Positions 1 to 7,305 of a DNA stretch of 14,106 bases are shown here, one piece after another. Source of the stretch: Acidiphilium sp. CAG:727 (GTDB lineage: Bacteria; Bacillota; Clostridia; Christensenellales; Borkfalkiaceae); NCBI GenBank assembly GCA_000437515.1, contig FR898427.1:17666-31771 (forward strand). Reading direction: 5' to 3'. Position numbers and translations under genes: made by a program. Numbering within the stretch: the first letter of the stretch is position 1; every line of letters begins with the position of its first letter. The notes under the pieces were generated by a model that saw only the letters and a list, made by a program, of their open reading frames with translations, had not been told where the DNA came from and ran no database searches.

Positions 1-16
1 GGGGGCGACCCTGCCT

Positions 17-45
17 AAGGTTGCTTCACTTCGTTCGCAATGACG
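17..45. repeat. End of a probable dispersed intergenic repeat
   Basis: The segment contains TTGCTTCACTTCGTTCGCAA followed by TGACG. On the opposite strand it reads CGTCATTGCGAACGAAGTGA and so on. Sequences of this general form (GTCATTGCGA..GAAG..GAAGCAA) recur as interspersed intergenic repeats in many bacterial genomes. Only one copy is visible here and it sits at the window edge, so its full length and family cannot be determined. The assignment rests on recalled similarity, not on repetition within the window. Confidence 0.45.
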
Positions 46-121
46 TATTTTGTATTGTATTATTTAACTCGGCATAACGCGATGACGGTAGTTAAACTAT
101 TGTAAAATTTTCACAAAACCG

Positions 122-151
122 TTGACAATAACACTACAATCGTGTTACAAT
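122..151 (+). promoter_or_regulatory. Sigma-A-type promoter of the RHH/SPFH/TIR/abiH gene set
   Basis: A perfect -35 box TTGACA (122-127) is followed after 18 bases by a -10 box TACAAT (146-151). A second TACAAT at 135-140 lies too close to the -35 box to serve as its -10. The predicted start of transcription is near base 158, about 26 bases before the first ATG. No other convincing promoter was seen before the ppdK promoter at 8277, so this may drive all five downstream genes. Confidence 0.7.
130..146. promoter_or_regulatory. Palindromic operator candidate inside the promoter
   Basis: AACAC (130-134) and GTGTT (142-146) form a perfect inverted repeat separated by 7 bases. It lies between the -35 and -10 boxes and touches the -10. 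A protein bound here would block RNA polymerase. The first gene of the operon encodes a ribbon-helix-helix DNA-binding protein, a family that often autoregulates through short inverted or tandem sites in its own promoter. The assignment of this protein to this site is inference. Confidence 0.4.
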
Positions 152-183
152 GTGGTCATTCGGAAAAATCACGGAGGTTTTAT

Positions 184-381
184 ATGGAAAACAAGCCGAA
201 ATTATCGATAACGGCAAAAAAATATACGGGCGAAACTTCGGTCGTGTCGGTAAGATTTCCAGGTGATATGATTAAAAAACTCGACGAAATGGCTCAGGCG
301 ACGGGCAGAACGCGTAACGAAATAATTATGCTGTGCCTTGAATTCGCGATAGACAACGCTACGATAGAAAACAAGAAATAA
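184..381 (+). CDS. Small ribbon-helix-helix (CopG/Arc-type) DNA-binding protein
   Basis: This 65-residue protein has the size and pattern of a ribbon-helix-helix transcription factor. A short beta strand (about residues 17-25, TSVVSVRFP) is followed by helix A (26-39, PGDMIKKLDEMAQA), a turn with GRTRNE, and helix B (43-57). In this family two subunits pair their strands into a ribbon that enters the DNA major groove. The ATG at 184 was chosen because GGAGG (173-177) lies 6 bases upstream. An in-frame GTG at 142 falls inside the promoter and has no such site. The gene is first in the operon, 13 bases before the SPFH gene, and an inverted repeat sits in its promoter. It is therefore probably the local autoregulator. 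A role as an antitoxin is possible, since many RHH proteins are antitoxins, but no small toxin gene is adjacent. Confidence 0.75.
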   Translation: MENKPKLSITAKKYTGETSVVSVRFPGDMIKKLDEMAQATGRTRNEIIMLCLEFAIDNATIENKK

Positions 382-394
382 AAGGAGAATGTAT

Positions 395-1579
395 ATGGCA
401 AACGTAATCGACGTAATAAAATACGAAGGCGACAACAGGACGTTTATCTGGAAGCACCCCTGCGAAGATTTCAATACGGGTTCTCAACTGATTGTCCACG
501 AATCTCAGGAAGCGGTATTTTTCCGCGACGGCAAGGCTCTGGAAAGTTTCGACGCGGGCAGACACACGCTCGAAACTCAGAATATGCCCCGATTAAAAGA
601 TCATTTTAACGCAATCGCGGGCGGTAAGTCGGTATTCCACGCCGAAGTCTACTTTATAAATCTTACCACGCAACTCGGCGTCAAGTGGGGCACGGACAGC
701 AAAATAAGAATGTTCGACCCGATAAGCGGCTTACATTTGGAGTTGGGCGCGTGCGGAACGTTTAATATTAAGGTTATCGACGGACGGAAACTTTTACTAA
801 AAGTCGTAGGCACTACGAGCGGTTTTACGCAGGATAACGTGTTCGGAACGACTTCGTCGGCAACGAATTATTTCCGCGGAATGATTGTCGCGAAAGTTAA
901 GAGCAATCTTGCAAGAGCGATTCGTGAAAACGATATAAACGTTCTCGAAGTCGACGAGCATACCGACGAACTTGCGGATATTCTCAAAAACGAGATAAAT
1001 AATGTTCTGGACGATTACGGAATGTACGTTCCCGAATTTTTTATTACGAACGTTTTAACTCCCGACGACGATCCGAATTACGCAAGGCTTAAAGAACAGC
1101 ACGCCGAAAGGTATTTAAGGGTTCAGCAGCAACGCATAAAAGAAGCCGAAGCGGTCGCCGCTACGAAGAGGGCGGAAGCCGAGGCTCAACTTAAACTTGC
1201 CGTAGCGAAAGGCGACGCTTACGCCGAAGCCGAGGCGAAAAAAATTCTGGCCGGCGCGGAAGCGGAAGAAATAAGGCTTAAAGGTTTTGCCGAAGCCGAA
1301 GTTTTAAGGGCGAAAGGCGGAGATTATCAGTCGGAAACGGCAAGAATAGTCGGTAAAGCCGCGGCGGAAAACGAATCGTCGGGCACGGGCGGCTCCATCG
1401 CGAGCGGAATCGTTCAGACGGGCGTCGGTTTAGGCGTGGGCGTTTCGGTCGCCAAAGAAGTTGCGGCTACCATTAAAGATACCGTTTCGGCTTCCTCCGC
1501 GTGGGATTGCCCCGCTTGCGGACAAAAGAATTTAAGCGGTAATTTCTGCCCCAACTGCGGGCGTAAACGCGGCGAATAA
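395..1579 (+). CDS. SPFH/band-7 domain protein with C-terminal zinc ribbon (YdjI-like)
   Basis: The 394-residue protein begins MANVIDVIKYEGDNRTFIWK, typical of the bacterial SPFH group annotated as YdjI or 'virion core protein'. The SPFH domain covers about residues 25-225. An Ala/Glu/Lys-rich coiled coil (about 230-310) suits the ring or filament oligomers SPFH proteins form at membranes. A glycine-rich hydrophobic stretch follows (about 330-352). The C terminus is a four-cysteine zinc ribbon (C372, C375, C385, C388). There is no signal peptide, so it should be cytoplasmic and membrane-associated. The ATG at 395 is preferred to one at 389 because GGAG (384-387) is 7 bases from 395 and almost touches 389. 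In Bacillus subtilis, YdjI works with membrane partners YdjG and YdjH and with PspA in envelope stress. Here the next gene encodes a membrane protein, which fits a similar assembly, but no pspA is present. Confidence 0.85.
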   Translation: MANVIDVIKYEGDNRTFIWKHPCEDFNTGSQLIVHESQEAVFFRDGKALESFDAGRHTLETQNMPRLKDHFNAIAGGKSVFHAEVYFINLTTQLGVKWGTDSKIRMFDPISGLHLELGACGTFNIKVIDGRKLLLKVVGTTSGFTQDNVFGTTSSATNYFRGMIVAKVKSNLARAIRENDINVLEVDEHTDELADILKNEINNVLDDYGMYVPEFFITNVLTPDDDPNYARLKEQHAERYLRVQQQRIKEAEAVAATKRAEAEAQLKLAVAKGDAYAEAEAKKILAGAEAEEIRLKGFAEAEVLRAKGGDYQSETARIVGKAAAENESSGTGGSIASGIVQTGVGLGVGVSVAKEVAATIKDTVSASSAWDCPACGQKNLSGNFCPNCGRKRGE

Positions 1580-1598
1580 CGCTTAAAGGAGAAAAACC

Positions 1599-2309
1599 AT
1601 GGAATTAAGAATTAAAATAGGCAAAAAAGCGATAGTAACGACTTTAATACTCGCCGTAATTCTGGCGGCGTATAACGTTTTGTATTTCGTTATTCCGTAT
1701 AATCGCGATTTGAGCAACGCGGCTATGTGGATAACTTACGGCGTAACGACGTTTCTGATAGTATTTTCGGCGGTAACTGTTTGTATAGGAATATACGACA
1801 AAGAATTGAAATCGCGCGTGTTCGGAATCCCGATATTGTATCTCGGATACGGCGTTTTAGTCGCTCAATTCGTTATCGATATAGTAATCACCGCAGTCGG
1901 AAGCAGATTCGAAGTCGGCGCGTGGGTCGCGGCGGTCGTCGAAACGTTATTGCTTGCGTTCTTCTTTATATCGCTTATCGCGAGAACGGCGTACAAAGAC
2001 ACGATAAAGAAAATAGACGAAAAGGAATATAAAGAAAGTTTTATCCGCGAACTTCGTCCCGAACTTAAACTTCTCGTCGATTCCGTAAACGACGGCAAAG
2101 TTAAAACCGCGCTAAATAAGTTGTACGAAACGGTTTTGTGTACCGACCCCGTTTCGAGTAAATTCGTAATCGAAATCGAAGACGAAATTTCCGAAAAAAT
2201 AAAAGTCTTGAAAGAATCCGTTGCTGCGGGCGACGACGTAAAATCGCTTAATTTAATCCGCGAAACGGATTTGCTCGTAAAAGAAAGAAAACTCAAATTA
2301 CGCGGCTGA
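1599..2309 (+). CDS. Four-helix membrane protein with charged C-terminal domain
   Basis: This 236-residue protein has four clear hydrophobic segments (about residues 11-33, 43-64, 75-98 and 107-128). A roughly 105-residue, highly charged, probably helical tail follows (from about 132, KDTIKKIDEKEYKE onward). The tail is lysine- and glutamate-rich and should face the cytoplasm. AAAGGAG (1585-1591) lies 7 bases before the ATG. The gene starts 19 bases after the SPFH gene and is very likely co-transcribed with it. I do not recognise a named family. By position it resembles the membrane partners that accompany YdjI-type SPFH proteins (compare YdjH), and its tail would be a natural docking surface for the SPFH protein or for the cytoplasmic part of the TIR protein encoded next. 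That role is inference. Confidence 0.65.
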   Translation: MELRIKIGKKAIVTTLILAVILAAYNVLYFVIPYNRDLSNAAMWITYGVTTFLIVFSAVTVCIGIYDKELKSRVFGIPILYLGYGVLVAQFVIDIVITAVGSRFEVGAWVAAVVETLLLAFFFISLIARTAYKDTIKKIDEKEYKESFIRELRPELKLLVDSVNDGKVKTALNKLYETVLCTDPVSSKFVIEIEDEISEKIKVLKESVAAGDDVKSLNLIRETDLLVKERKLKLRG

Positions 2310-2315
2310 CGGCGG

Positions 2316-2361
2316 TTCTATTGAATTTTTTTGCAGATATGTGCAAAAAAATTCAATAGAA
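2316..2361. repeat. Perfect 20-bp inverted repeat between membrane-protein and TIR genes
   Basis: The left arm TTCTATTGAATTTTTTTGCA (2316-2335) is matched exactly by its reverse complement at 2342-2361, with a 6-base loop GATATG. In RNA it would form a long, AT-rich, uninterrupted hairpin. The stem is not followed by a T run, so it does not look like a standard intrinsic terminator on either strand. It sits in the only sizeable gap (85 bases) within the five-gene set. It could partly uncouple expression of the TIR and abiH genes from the upstream genes, stabilise or process the message, or be a relic of a small mobile repeat. Confidence 0.8.
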
Positions 2362-2394
2362 ACGGCTTAAATAAAAAAACGATAGAGAAGTAAT

Positions 2395-5300
2395 ATGATA
2401 TTCAAATGTAAAATGTGCGGCGGAACGCTGGACGTAAAAGAGGGGCAAAGCATAGCGGAGTGCGAGTTCTGCGGAACGAAACAGACAATCCCCGTAATCG
2501 ACAACGAAAAATCTTTTAATTTACATAATCGCGCGAACGCTTTAAGACTTCGTAACGAGTTCGATAAGGCGATTATCGTATATGAGAATATATTGACGGA
2601 CAACCCCGACGACGCGGAAGCGCACTGGGGTTTGTTGCTTTGCAAGTACGGGATAGAATACGTAGACGATCCGCTTACGGGCAAGAAAATTCCGACCTGC
2701 CACCGCACGCAATTCGATTCCGTATTTTCAGACCCCGATTATAAAGCGGCGATAAAAAACGCCGACGTACTCGCCCGCGAAGTATACGAAACGGAAGCGA
2801 AAGAGATAGACGGAATACAAAAACATATCCTTGAGATATCGCAGAAAGAAGAGCGTTTCGACGTGTTTATCTGTTATAAAGAAAGCGACGAAAACGGACG
2901 ACGCACGATAGACAGCGTTATCGCGCAGGACTTGTATTCCGCGCTTACGCAAAAGGGATATAAGGTATTCTTTTCGAAAATAACGCTCGAAACGAAACTC
3001 GGCGAAATGTACGAGCCGTATATTTTCGCCGCGCTCAATTCCGCCAAAGTAATGCTCGTTATAGGCACGAAAGAGGCGTATTTCAACGCGGTATGGGTGC
3101 GTAACGAATGGTCGAGATTTATAAAAATAATGGAACGCGACCACGACAAATATCTTATACCGTGTTATAAGGATATGGACGCGTACGACCTGCCTATGGA
3201 AATGGCGAGTTTTCAGGCTCAGGATATGGGCAAGATAGGCTTTTTGCAAGATTTGTTATACGGGATAGACAAACTTTTCGGCAAAACCGTCCGTCCCGTA
3301 AAAGTAGAAGAAAAGCCGACTGCCGTCATACAAAACGGCGTGAATTATTCCGCGCTGTTAGAAAGAGCGCAGATTCTGATTGAAGACGGCGACACTAAAA
3401 AGGCGGATTCTCTGCTCGAAAAAGTCTTAAACAACGACCCGAAAAACGCCAAGGCGTATTTTTATAAACTGCTTATCGACCTAAACGTAAAAAGCGCGGA
3501 CGAGTTAAACAATTTTACCCGTCGGATTTCGGACGAGCCGAATTATATAAAAGCCTGTCGCTACGCCGACGCCGCCATGAAAGCGGAATTAGACGGGTAT
3601 TCGAGTCGGATTGAAGAGAATATAAAACGACAAAAGCAAGAAGAACTGTACGAACGTTGCGTAAAATTGTATCAATTTTCCGCCGAAAAATATGCGCTTG
3701 AAGCGGCGAACGGGTTTCAGAAACTCGGAGATTATAAAGATTCGCGGGCTTATTACGAGCGTTGTGTCGCAAGACTTGAAAAAGCATACGACGAAGCGGT
3801 AAATTATATTAAAAATTACAATTACAGCGACGCGGCGTGTCTGTTAGAAGATATTAAGGGATATAAAGATTCTGTTCAACTTATAGAAAATTGTTGCGCT
3901 TTAAGAAACAAAGAAGCGGTATATCGTTCGGCGGTTTCGCTTGCGCGTTACGATTCGGTAAATTCGCTTTCAGCGGCGATCGAAAGATTAAAAACGATAG
4001 GCGATTACAGAGATTCCGCCGCGCTTATCGAAAAATATAATCAACGCATAAACGAAATAAAACAGCGTGAAGAAATAAGCAAAAAGAGAAAGATACGTTT
4101 TATAAAAATAGCGTCGCCTATAGTTGCGGCGATTATTGCGTTTACGCTTTTAACCGTATATCTGTTCATTCCGCTTACCAAATACAACAAAGCCGAAAGG
4201 GCTTATAAAAGCGGAAACTACGATACGGCAATCGCTCTATACGACGATTTATATCAAAATCATCACGATTTCAAAAACGCCGCGAGTAAGATAAAACAGA
4301 CAAAATATAAAAAGGCAGATTCGTTTGTTAAAGCGGGTAAATATGACGAAGCGCAAGAAATTTTTGAATCCCTTGGCAACTATAAAAATTCAGCCGACAG
4401 AATATATCTGACAAAAGCAAGCGAAAATTTTTCAAACGGAAATTATATTGACGGGATAAACTTTGTCGTTATTAAGGCGGACGGTGTTGTCGACGTAACG
4501 TTCGATACCGACGGTGGAGCAGACATTCCAAACAAAAGATTCTCTATACATAGGTATGCGACCTCTGCGGATATTCCCTCGGCTGAAAAAATCGGCTACA
4601 CGTTTGTAAAATGGGAAATATCCGAATGGAACGTAGATACGACCCCAAAAGAAAACAATAAGTATGTAGCGAGTATAACGTTAAAAGCGGTTTATGCTGC
4701 GAATTCTTATAATTTGACTTACGAATTAAACGGCGGCGCGTGCGATAATTTGACAGAAGAGTACGTTTTCGGCGCGGGCGCAGAATTGCCCGTTCCTGCC
4801 CGTAAAGGTTATACTTTCGACGGCTGGTCTTTCGGTGAAAACGAAAGATTTTTTGCCATGCCCGCCGAAACGTTCGGTGATAAAAAGTTATACGCCAACT
4901 GGACGGCAAACGCTTATACGATAACGTATAACGCGAACGGCGGAACGCTTGACGATAACGCCCAACCCGTCGTATACGATAGCAACGTTACGTTAAAAAC
5001 GCCTTCGCGCGACGCGTATACTTTCGCCGGGTGGTATAACGGCGACGTTTTGGTTTCAAGCGGAGTCTGGACGATTGCCGATAACGTTACTTTGGTAGCG
5101 CGTTGGACTAAAATCAATTTTAAGATCGCTTATAATCTTAACGGCGGTACGAACGACGGCGATAATCCTTTAAGTTACGTTATTTCGGAAAAAGATATTA
5201 CTATAAACGACCCTGCAAAAACGGGTTATACGTTCCTCGGTTGGAGTGTTTCCGACTCGAACGAAAAATGCAAAAATTACGTTATCGAAGCGGGAGCGTG

Positions 5301-7299
5301 GGGCGATTTGTCGCTTACGGCGAATTGGCAGGCGAATACTTACGCCATAACTTACGACTATAACGACGGAGCGACCGAAAAAACGACGCAAAACGTTACG
5401 TTTGATTCTGCGTATAAACTTATCGTTCCGACCCGCAACGGCTACGATTTTAACGGTTGGTATATCGGCGACGAAAAAATTACCGACGGAACGTATAAAA
5501 CGGCTGCGGATATCACCCTTAAAGCGACGTGGAAAATTATTACGTATACGATTAGTTACGATTTAGGCGGCGGTACGGTCGCTACGGCTAATTCGACGAA
5601 GTATACCGTAGAAACCGCGACGTTTACGCTTAACAATCCTACGAAAACGGGTTACACCTTTACGGGGTGGACGCTCGGCGATTCCGACGTTAAAAACTTA
5701 ACCGCCGTTATAGAAAAAGGTTCTTTCGGCAACTTGATTTTTACGGCGTGTTACACGGCGAATAATTATAAGGTATCTTTTGTTGTTAATGGTGGGTTAT
5801 TTATATCTTCTATTACTCAAGAGTATGAATCTACTTTAAGTATAGCGGCAACCAGAACGGGTTATGAGTTCGGAGGTTGGTATTATGAGCCGTCTTTGAT
5901 TACTCCATTCAGCGGCAGAATGAGCGGTGAAGATTTTACTTTATATGCGTATTGGGTTGGCGAAACAAAAACAAATGAATTTGAATATAAAATCGATGGT
6001 TCTATTGCTACTATAACTAAGTTTATAGGCGACTCAACCGACGTTGTCGTCCCGACGTATATAAATAATGCGATAGTATCCGCAATCGACGATGGAGCGT
6101 TTCAGAATGGTATGGGTTTAACGTCGGTAATTATCCCAAACAGTGTGCAAAGCATGGGCAGTGCAACTTTCGCCGGGTGTTCTAACATAGAAAGCCTTAC
6201 AATTCCATTTGTCGGAGCGAAATCGGGAGTTCAGTCAACGGATTCCGAGATTTACTCTTTCGGGTATATTTTTGGTATGACTGAATATGATAATTCATAC
6301 TGCTGTTACCAACATACGAAATATGATAACGGTAAATCTCGTGCAGATTGTTATTATTTGCCTAAATCGCTAAAAACGGTCAACGTAAGCGGCGGCGAAA
6401 TATTAGATTACGCTTTTGAAAATTGTACGTATATCGAAAGTATTTCGGTTCCGGATTCTATAACGCAGATCGGCGAATCGGCGTTTTTAGGTTGCGCATA
6501 TTTGAAATCTTTCGATATTCCGCAGGGACTAACCGAGATAAAACAAGCAACGTTCCAAGGGTGTGAAGCGCTTGTCAATATAACCATACCTTCCACTATA
6601 ACAATTCTTGATCATGCCTGTTTCCAATATTGCAAAAGTTTGACGGATATTACGTTACCTTACGGACTGCAAAAGATAGGGATGCTTGTTTTTGCCGAAT
6701 GTACATCATTAAAAAATATTGTTATTCCTGATAGTGTAAGTGAAATATGGGCTTGGGCGTTTGAAAATTGCGAGTCGTTAGAAAGTTTGACTACGCCTTG
6801 TATAGGGTATACATCTAGCAATTTGACATATACGATTGCCGATTGGTTTTACACATCCGATCTAAGCGATAAATATGACGAACACAAGTATTACCGTGTA
6901 TCAAATCATTACTATGATTGTAAAGATTATTCTAATTTACTTACCAATGGATACGCGTATATACCATTAAGTTTGAAATATATCACAATTACAAAAGGCG
7001 AAGACATTTTCGGATTGGCTGAATTAAAATTAACTTCTATTATTCTACCTAAAACGGTAAAAACAATTAAAGATTATTCGTTTTCAAGTACATCATTAGA
7101 ATATTTATATTATTCAGGAACGCGTGAACAGTGGAATCAAATCGAAATTGATAATCCCGGATTGGATTTAGCAACAATTTGTTACTATTACAGCGAAAAC
7201 GAGCCAAATCTTAATGACGAAGGTACTGCTTACGACGGTAACTATTGGCATTACGACACGGACGGCATTACGCCTAAAATTTGGAATAAAGGTGTTTAA
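2395..7299 (+). CDS. Giant receptor-like protein: zinc ribbon, TIR, TPR-like, membrane helix, InlB B-repeats, BspA LRRs
   Basis: This 1634-residue protein combines intracellular and surface modules. Residues 1-34 form a zinc ribbon (C5, C8, C23, C26), followed by a TPR-like helical stretch (about 42-80). Residues 153-296 are a TIR domain beginning RFDVFICYKES. In it W234 and E238 (WVRNE) match the WxxxE-type motif that carries the catalytic glutamate of NAD-cleaving TIR enzymes, so activity is plausible. Helical repeats with a G-Y-K-D-S signature occupy about 316-545. One hydrophobic helix lies at about 572-592, preceded by KKRKIRFIK, which predicts N terminus inside and C terminus outside. 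Two more helical repeats follow (about 600-690), then seven InlB B-repeats (700-1187) and BspA-type leucine-rich repeats (about 1199-1590). There is no N-terminal signal peptide. The ribosome site is weak (GAGAAG, 2385-2390). Each domain is recognised confidently. The receptor role is inference. Confidence 0.85.
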   Translation: MIFKCKMCGGTLDVKEGQSIAECEFCGTKQTIPVIDNEKSFNLHNRANALRLRNEFDKAIIVYENILTDNPDDAEAHWGLLLCKYGIEYVDDPLTGKKIPTCHRTQFDSVFSDPDYKAAIKNADVLAREVYETEAKEIDGIQKHILEISQKEERFDVFICYKESDENGRRTIDSVIAQDLYSALTQKGYKVFFSKITLETKLGEMYEPYIFAALNSAKVMLVIGTKEAYFNAVWVRNEWSRFIKIMERDHDKYLIPCYKDMDAYDLPMEMASFQAQDMGKIGFLQDLLYGIDKLFGKTVRPVKVEEKPTAVIQNGVNYSALLERAQILIEDGDTKKADSLLEKVLNNDPKNAKAYFYKLLIDLNVKSADELNNFTRRISDEPNYIKACRYADAAMKAELDGYSSRIEENIKRQKQEELYERCVKLYQFSAEKYALEAANGFQKLGDYKDSRAYYERCVARLEKAYDEAVNYIKNYNYSDAACLLEDIKGYKDSVQLIENCCALRNKEAVYRSAVSLARYDSVNSLSAAIERLKTIGDYRDSAALIEKYNQRINEIKQREEISKKRKIRFIKIASPIVAAIIAFTLLTVYLFIPLTKYNKAERAYKSGNYDTAIALYDDLYQNHHDFKNAASKIKQTKYKKADSFVKAGKYDEAQEIFESLGNYKNSADRIYLTKASENFSNGNYIDGINFVVIKADGVVDVTFDTDGGADIPNKRFSIHRYATSADIPSAEKIGYTFVKWEISEWNVDTTPKENNKYVASITLKAVYAANSYNLTYELNGGACDNLTEEYVFGAGAELPVPARKGYTFDGWSFGENERFFAMPAETFGDKKLYANWTANAYTITYNANGGTLDDNAQPVVYDSNVTLKTPSRDAYTFAGWYNGDVLVSSGVWTIADNVTLVARWTKINFKIAYNLNGGTNDGDNPLSYVISEKDITINDPAKTGYTFLGWSVSDSNEKCKNYVIEAGAWGDLSLTANWQANTYAITYDYNDGATEKTTQNVTFDSAYKLIVPTRNGYDFNGWYIGDEKITDGTYKTAADITLKATWKIITYTISYDLGGGTVATANSTKYTVETATFTLNNPTKTGYTFTGWTLGDSDVKNLTAVIEKGSFGNLIFTACYTANNYKVSFVVNGGLFISSITQEYESTLSIAATRTGYEFGGWYYEPSLITPFSGRMSGEDFTLYAYWVGETKTNEFEYKIDGSIATITKFIGDSTDVVVPTYINNAIVSAIDDGAFQNGMGLTSVIIPNSVQSMGSATFAGCSNIESLTIPFVGAKSGVQSTDSEIYSFGYIFGMTEYDNSYCCYQHTKYDNGKSRADCYYLPKSLKTVNVSGGEILDYAFENCTYIESISVPDSITQIGESAFLGCAYLKSFDIPQGLTEIKQATFQGCEALVNITIPSTITILDHACFQYCKSLTDITLPYGLQKIGMLVFAECTSLKNIVIPDSVSEIWAWAFENCESLESLTTPCIGYTSSNLTYTIADWFYTSDLSDKYDEHKYYRVSNHYYDCKDYSNLLTNGYAYIPLSLKYITITKGEDIFGLAELKLTSIILPKTVKTIKDYSFSSTSLEYLYYSGTREQWNQIEIDNPGLDLATICYYYSENEPNLNDEGTAYDGNYWHYDTDGITPKIWNKGV
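4492..5955 (+). repeat. Seven tandem InlB B-repeats (Listeria-Bacteroides repeat) within the TIR protein
   Basis: Protein residues 700-1187 hold seven units of about 65-75 residues. Each opens with a beta strand ending in a GG-type turn (such as YNLTYELNGG). Each contains a GYTFxGW-like signature: GYTFVKW, GYTFDGW, AYTFAGW, GYTFLGW, GYDFNGW, GYTFTGW and GYEFGGW. Each closes with a strand like LYANW or LKATW. InlB B-repeats are beta-rich stalk or binding modules of extracellular bacterial proteins, which supports an outside location for this part. The seventh unit is much more AT-rich at the DNA level than the first six. Confidence 0.85.
5989..7164 (+). repeat. BspA-type leucine-rich repeats within the TIR protein
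   Basis: Protein residues about 1199-1590 carry roughly eight units with the BspA pattern AFxxCxxLxxIxIPxSVxxIG. Examples are ESAFLGCAYLKSFDIPQGL and ACFQYCKSLTDITLPYGL. These repeats build a curved beta solenoid typical of surface adhesins and ligand-binding proteins of mucosal bacteria. Two longer insertions rich in Tyr, Cys and Asp interrupt the solenoid (about 1283-1321 and 1470-1520). The last units are degenerate, ending in an acidic, aromatic C-terminal tail. No LPXTG sorting signal is present, so the single upstream membrane helix is the only visible anchor. Confidence 0.8.
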
Positions 7300-7305
7300 G
7301 AAGTT

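Noticed and set aside
142..183. An upstream GTG start for the RHH protein
   Set aside because: It lies inside the promoter, overlapping the operator candidate, and has no ribosome site. The ATG at 184 has GGAGG at the right distance.
1727..2032. A 101-codon frame overlapping the four-helix membrane protein gene
   Set aside because: It is an out-of-frame shadow, very arginine-rich, with no ribosome site, while the main frame has clear membrane helices.
2316..2361. Intrinsic terminator after the four-helix membrane protein gene
   Set aside because: The stem is long but AT-rich, and no T run follows it on either strand.
4492..5955. CRISPR-like or mobile DNA repeats in the region of periodic sequence
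   Set aside because: The periodicity is at the protein level (InlB B-repeats). The DNA copies are degenerate and lie in one continuous reading frame.
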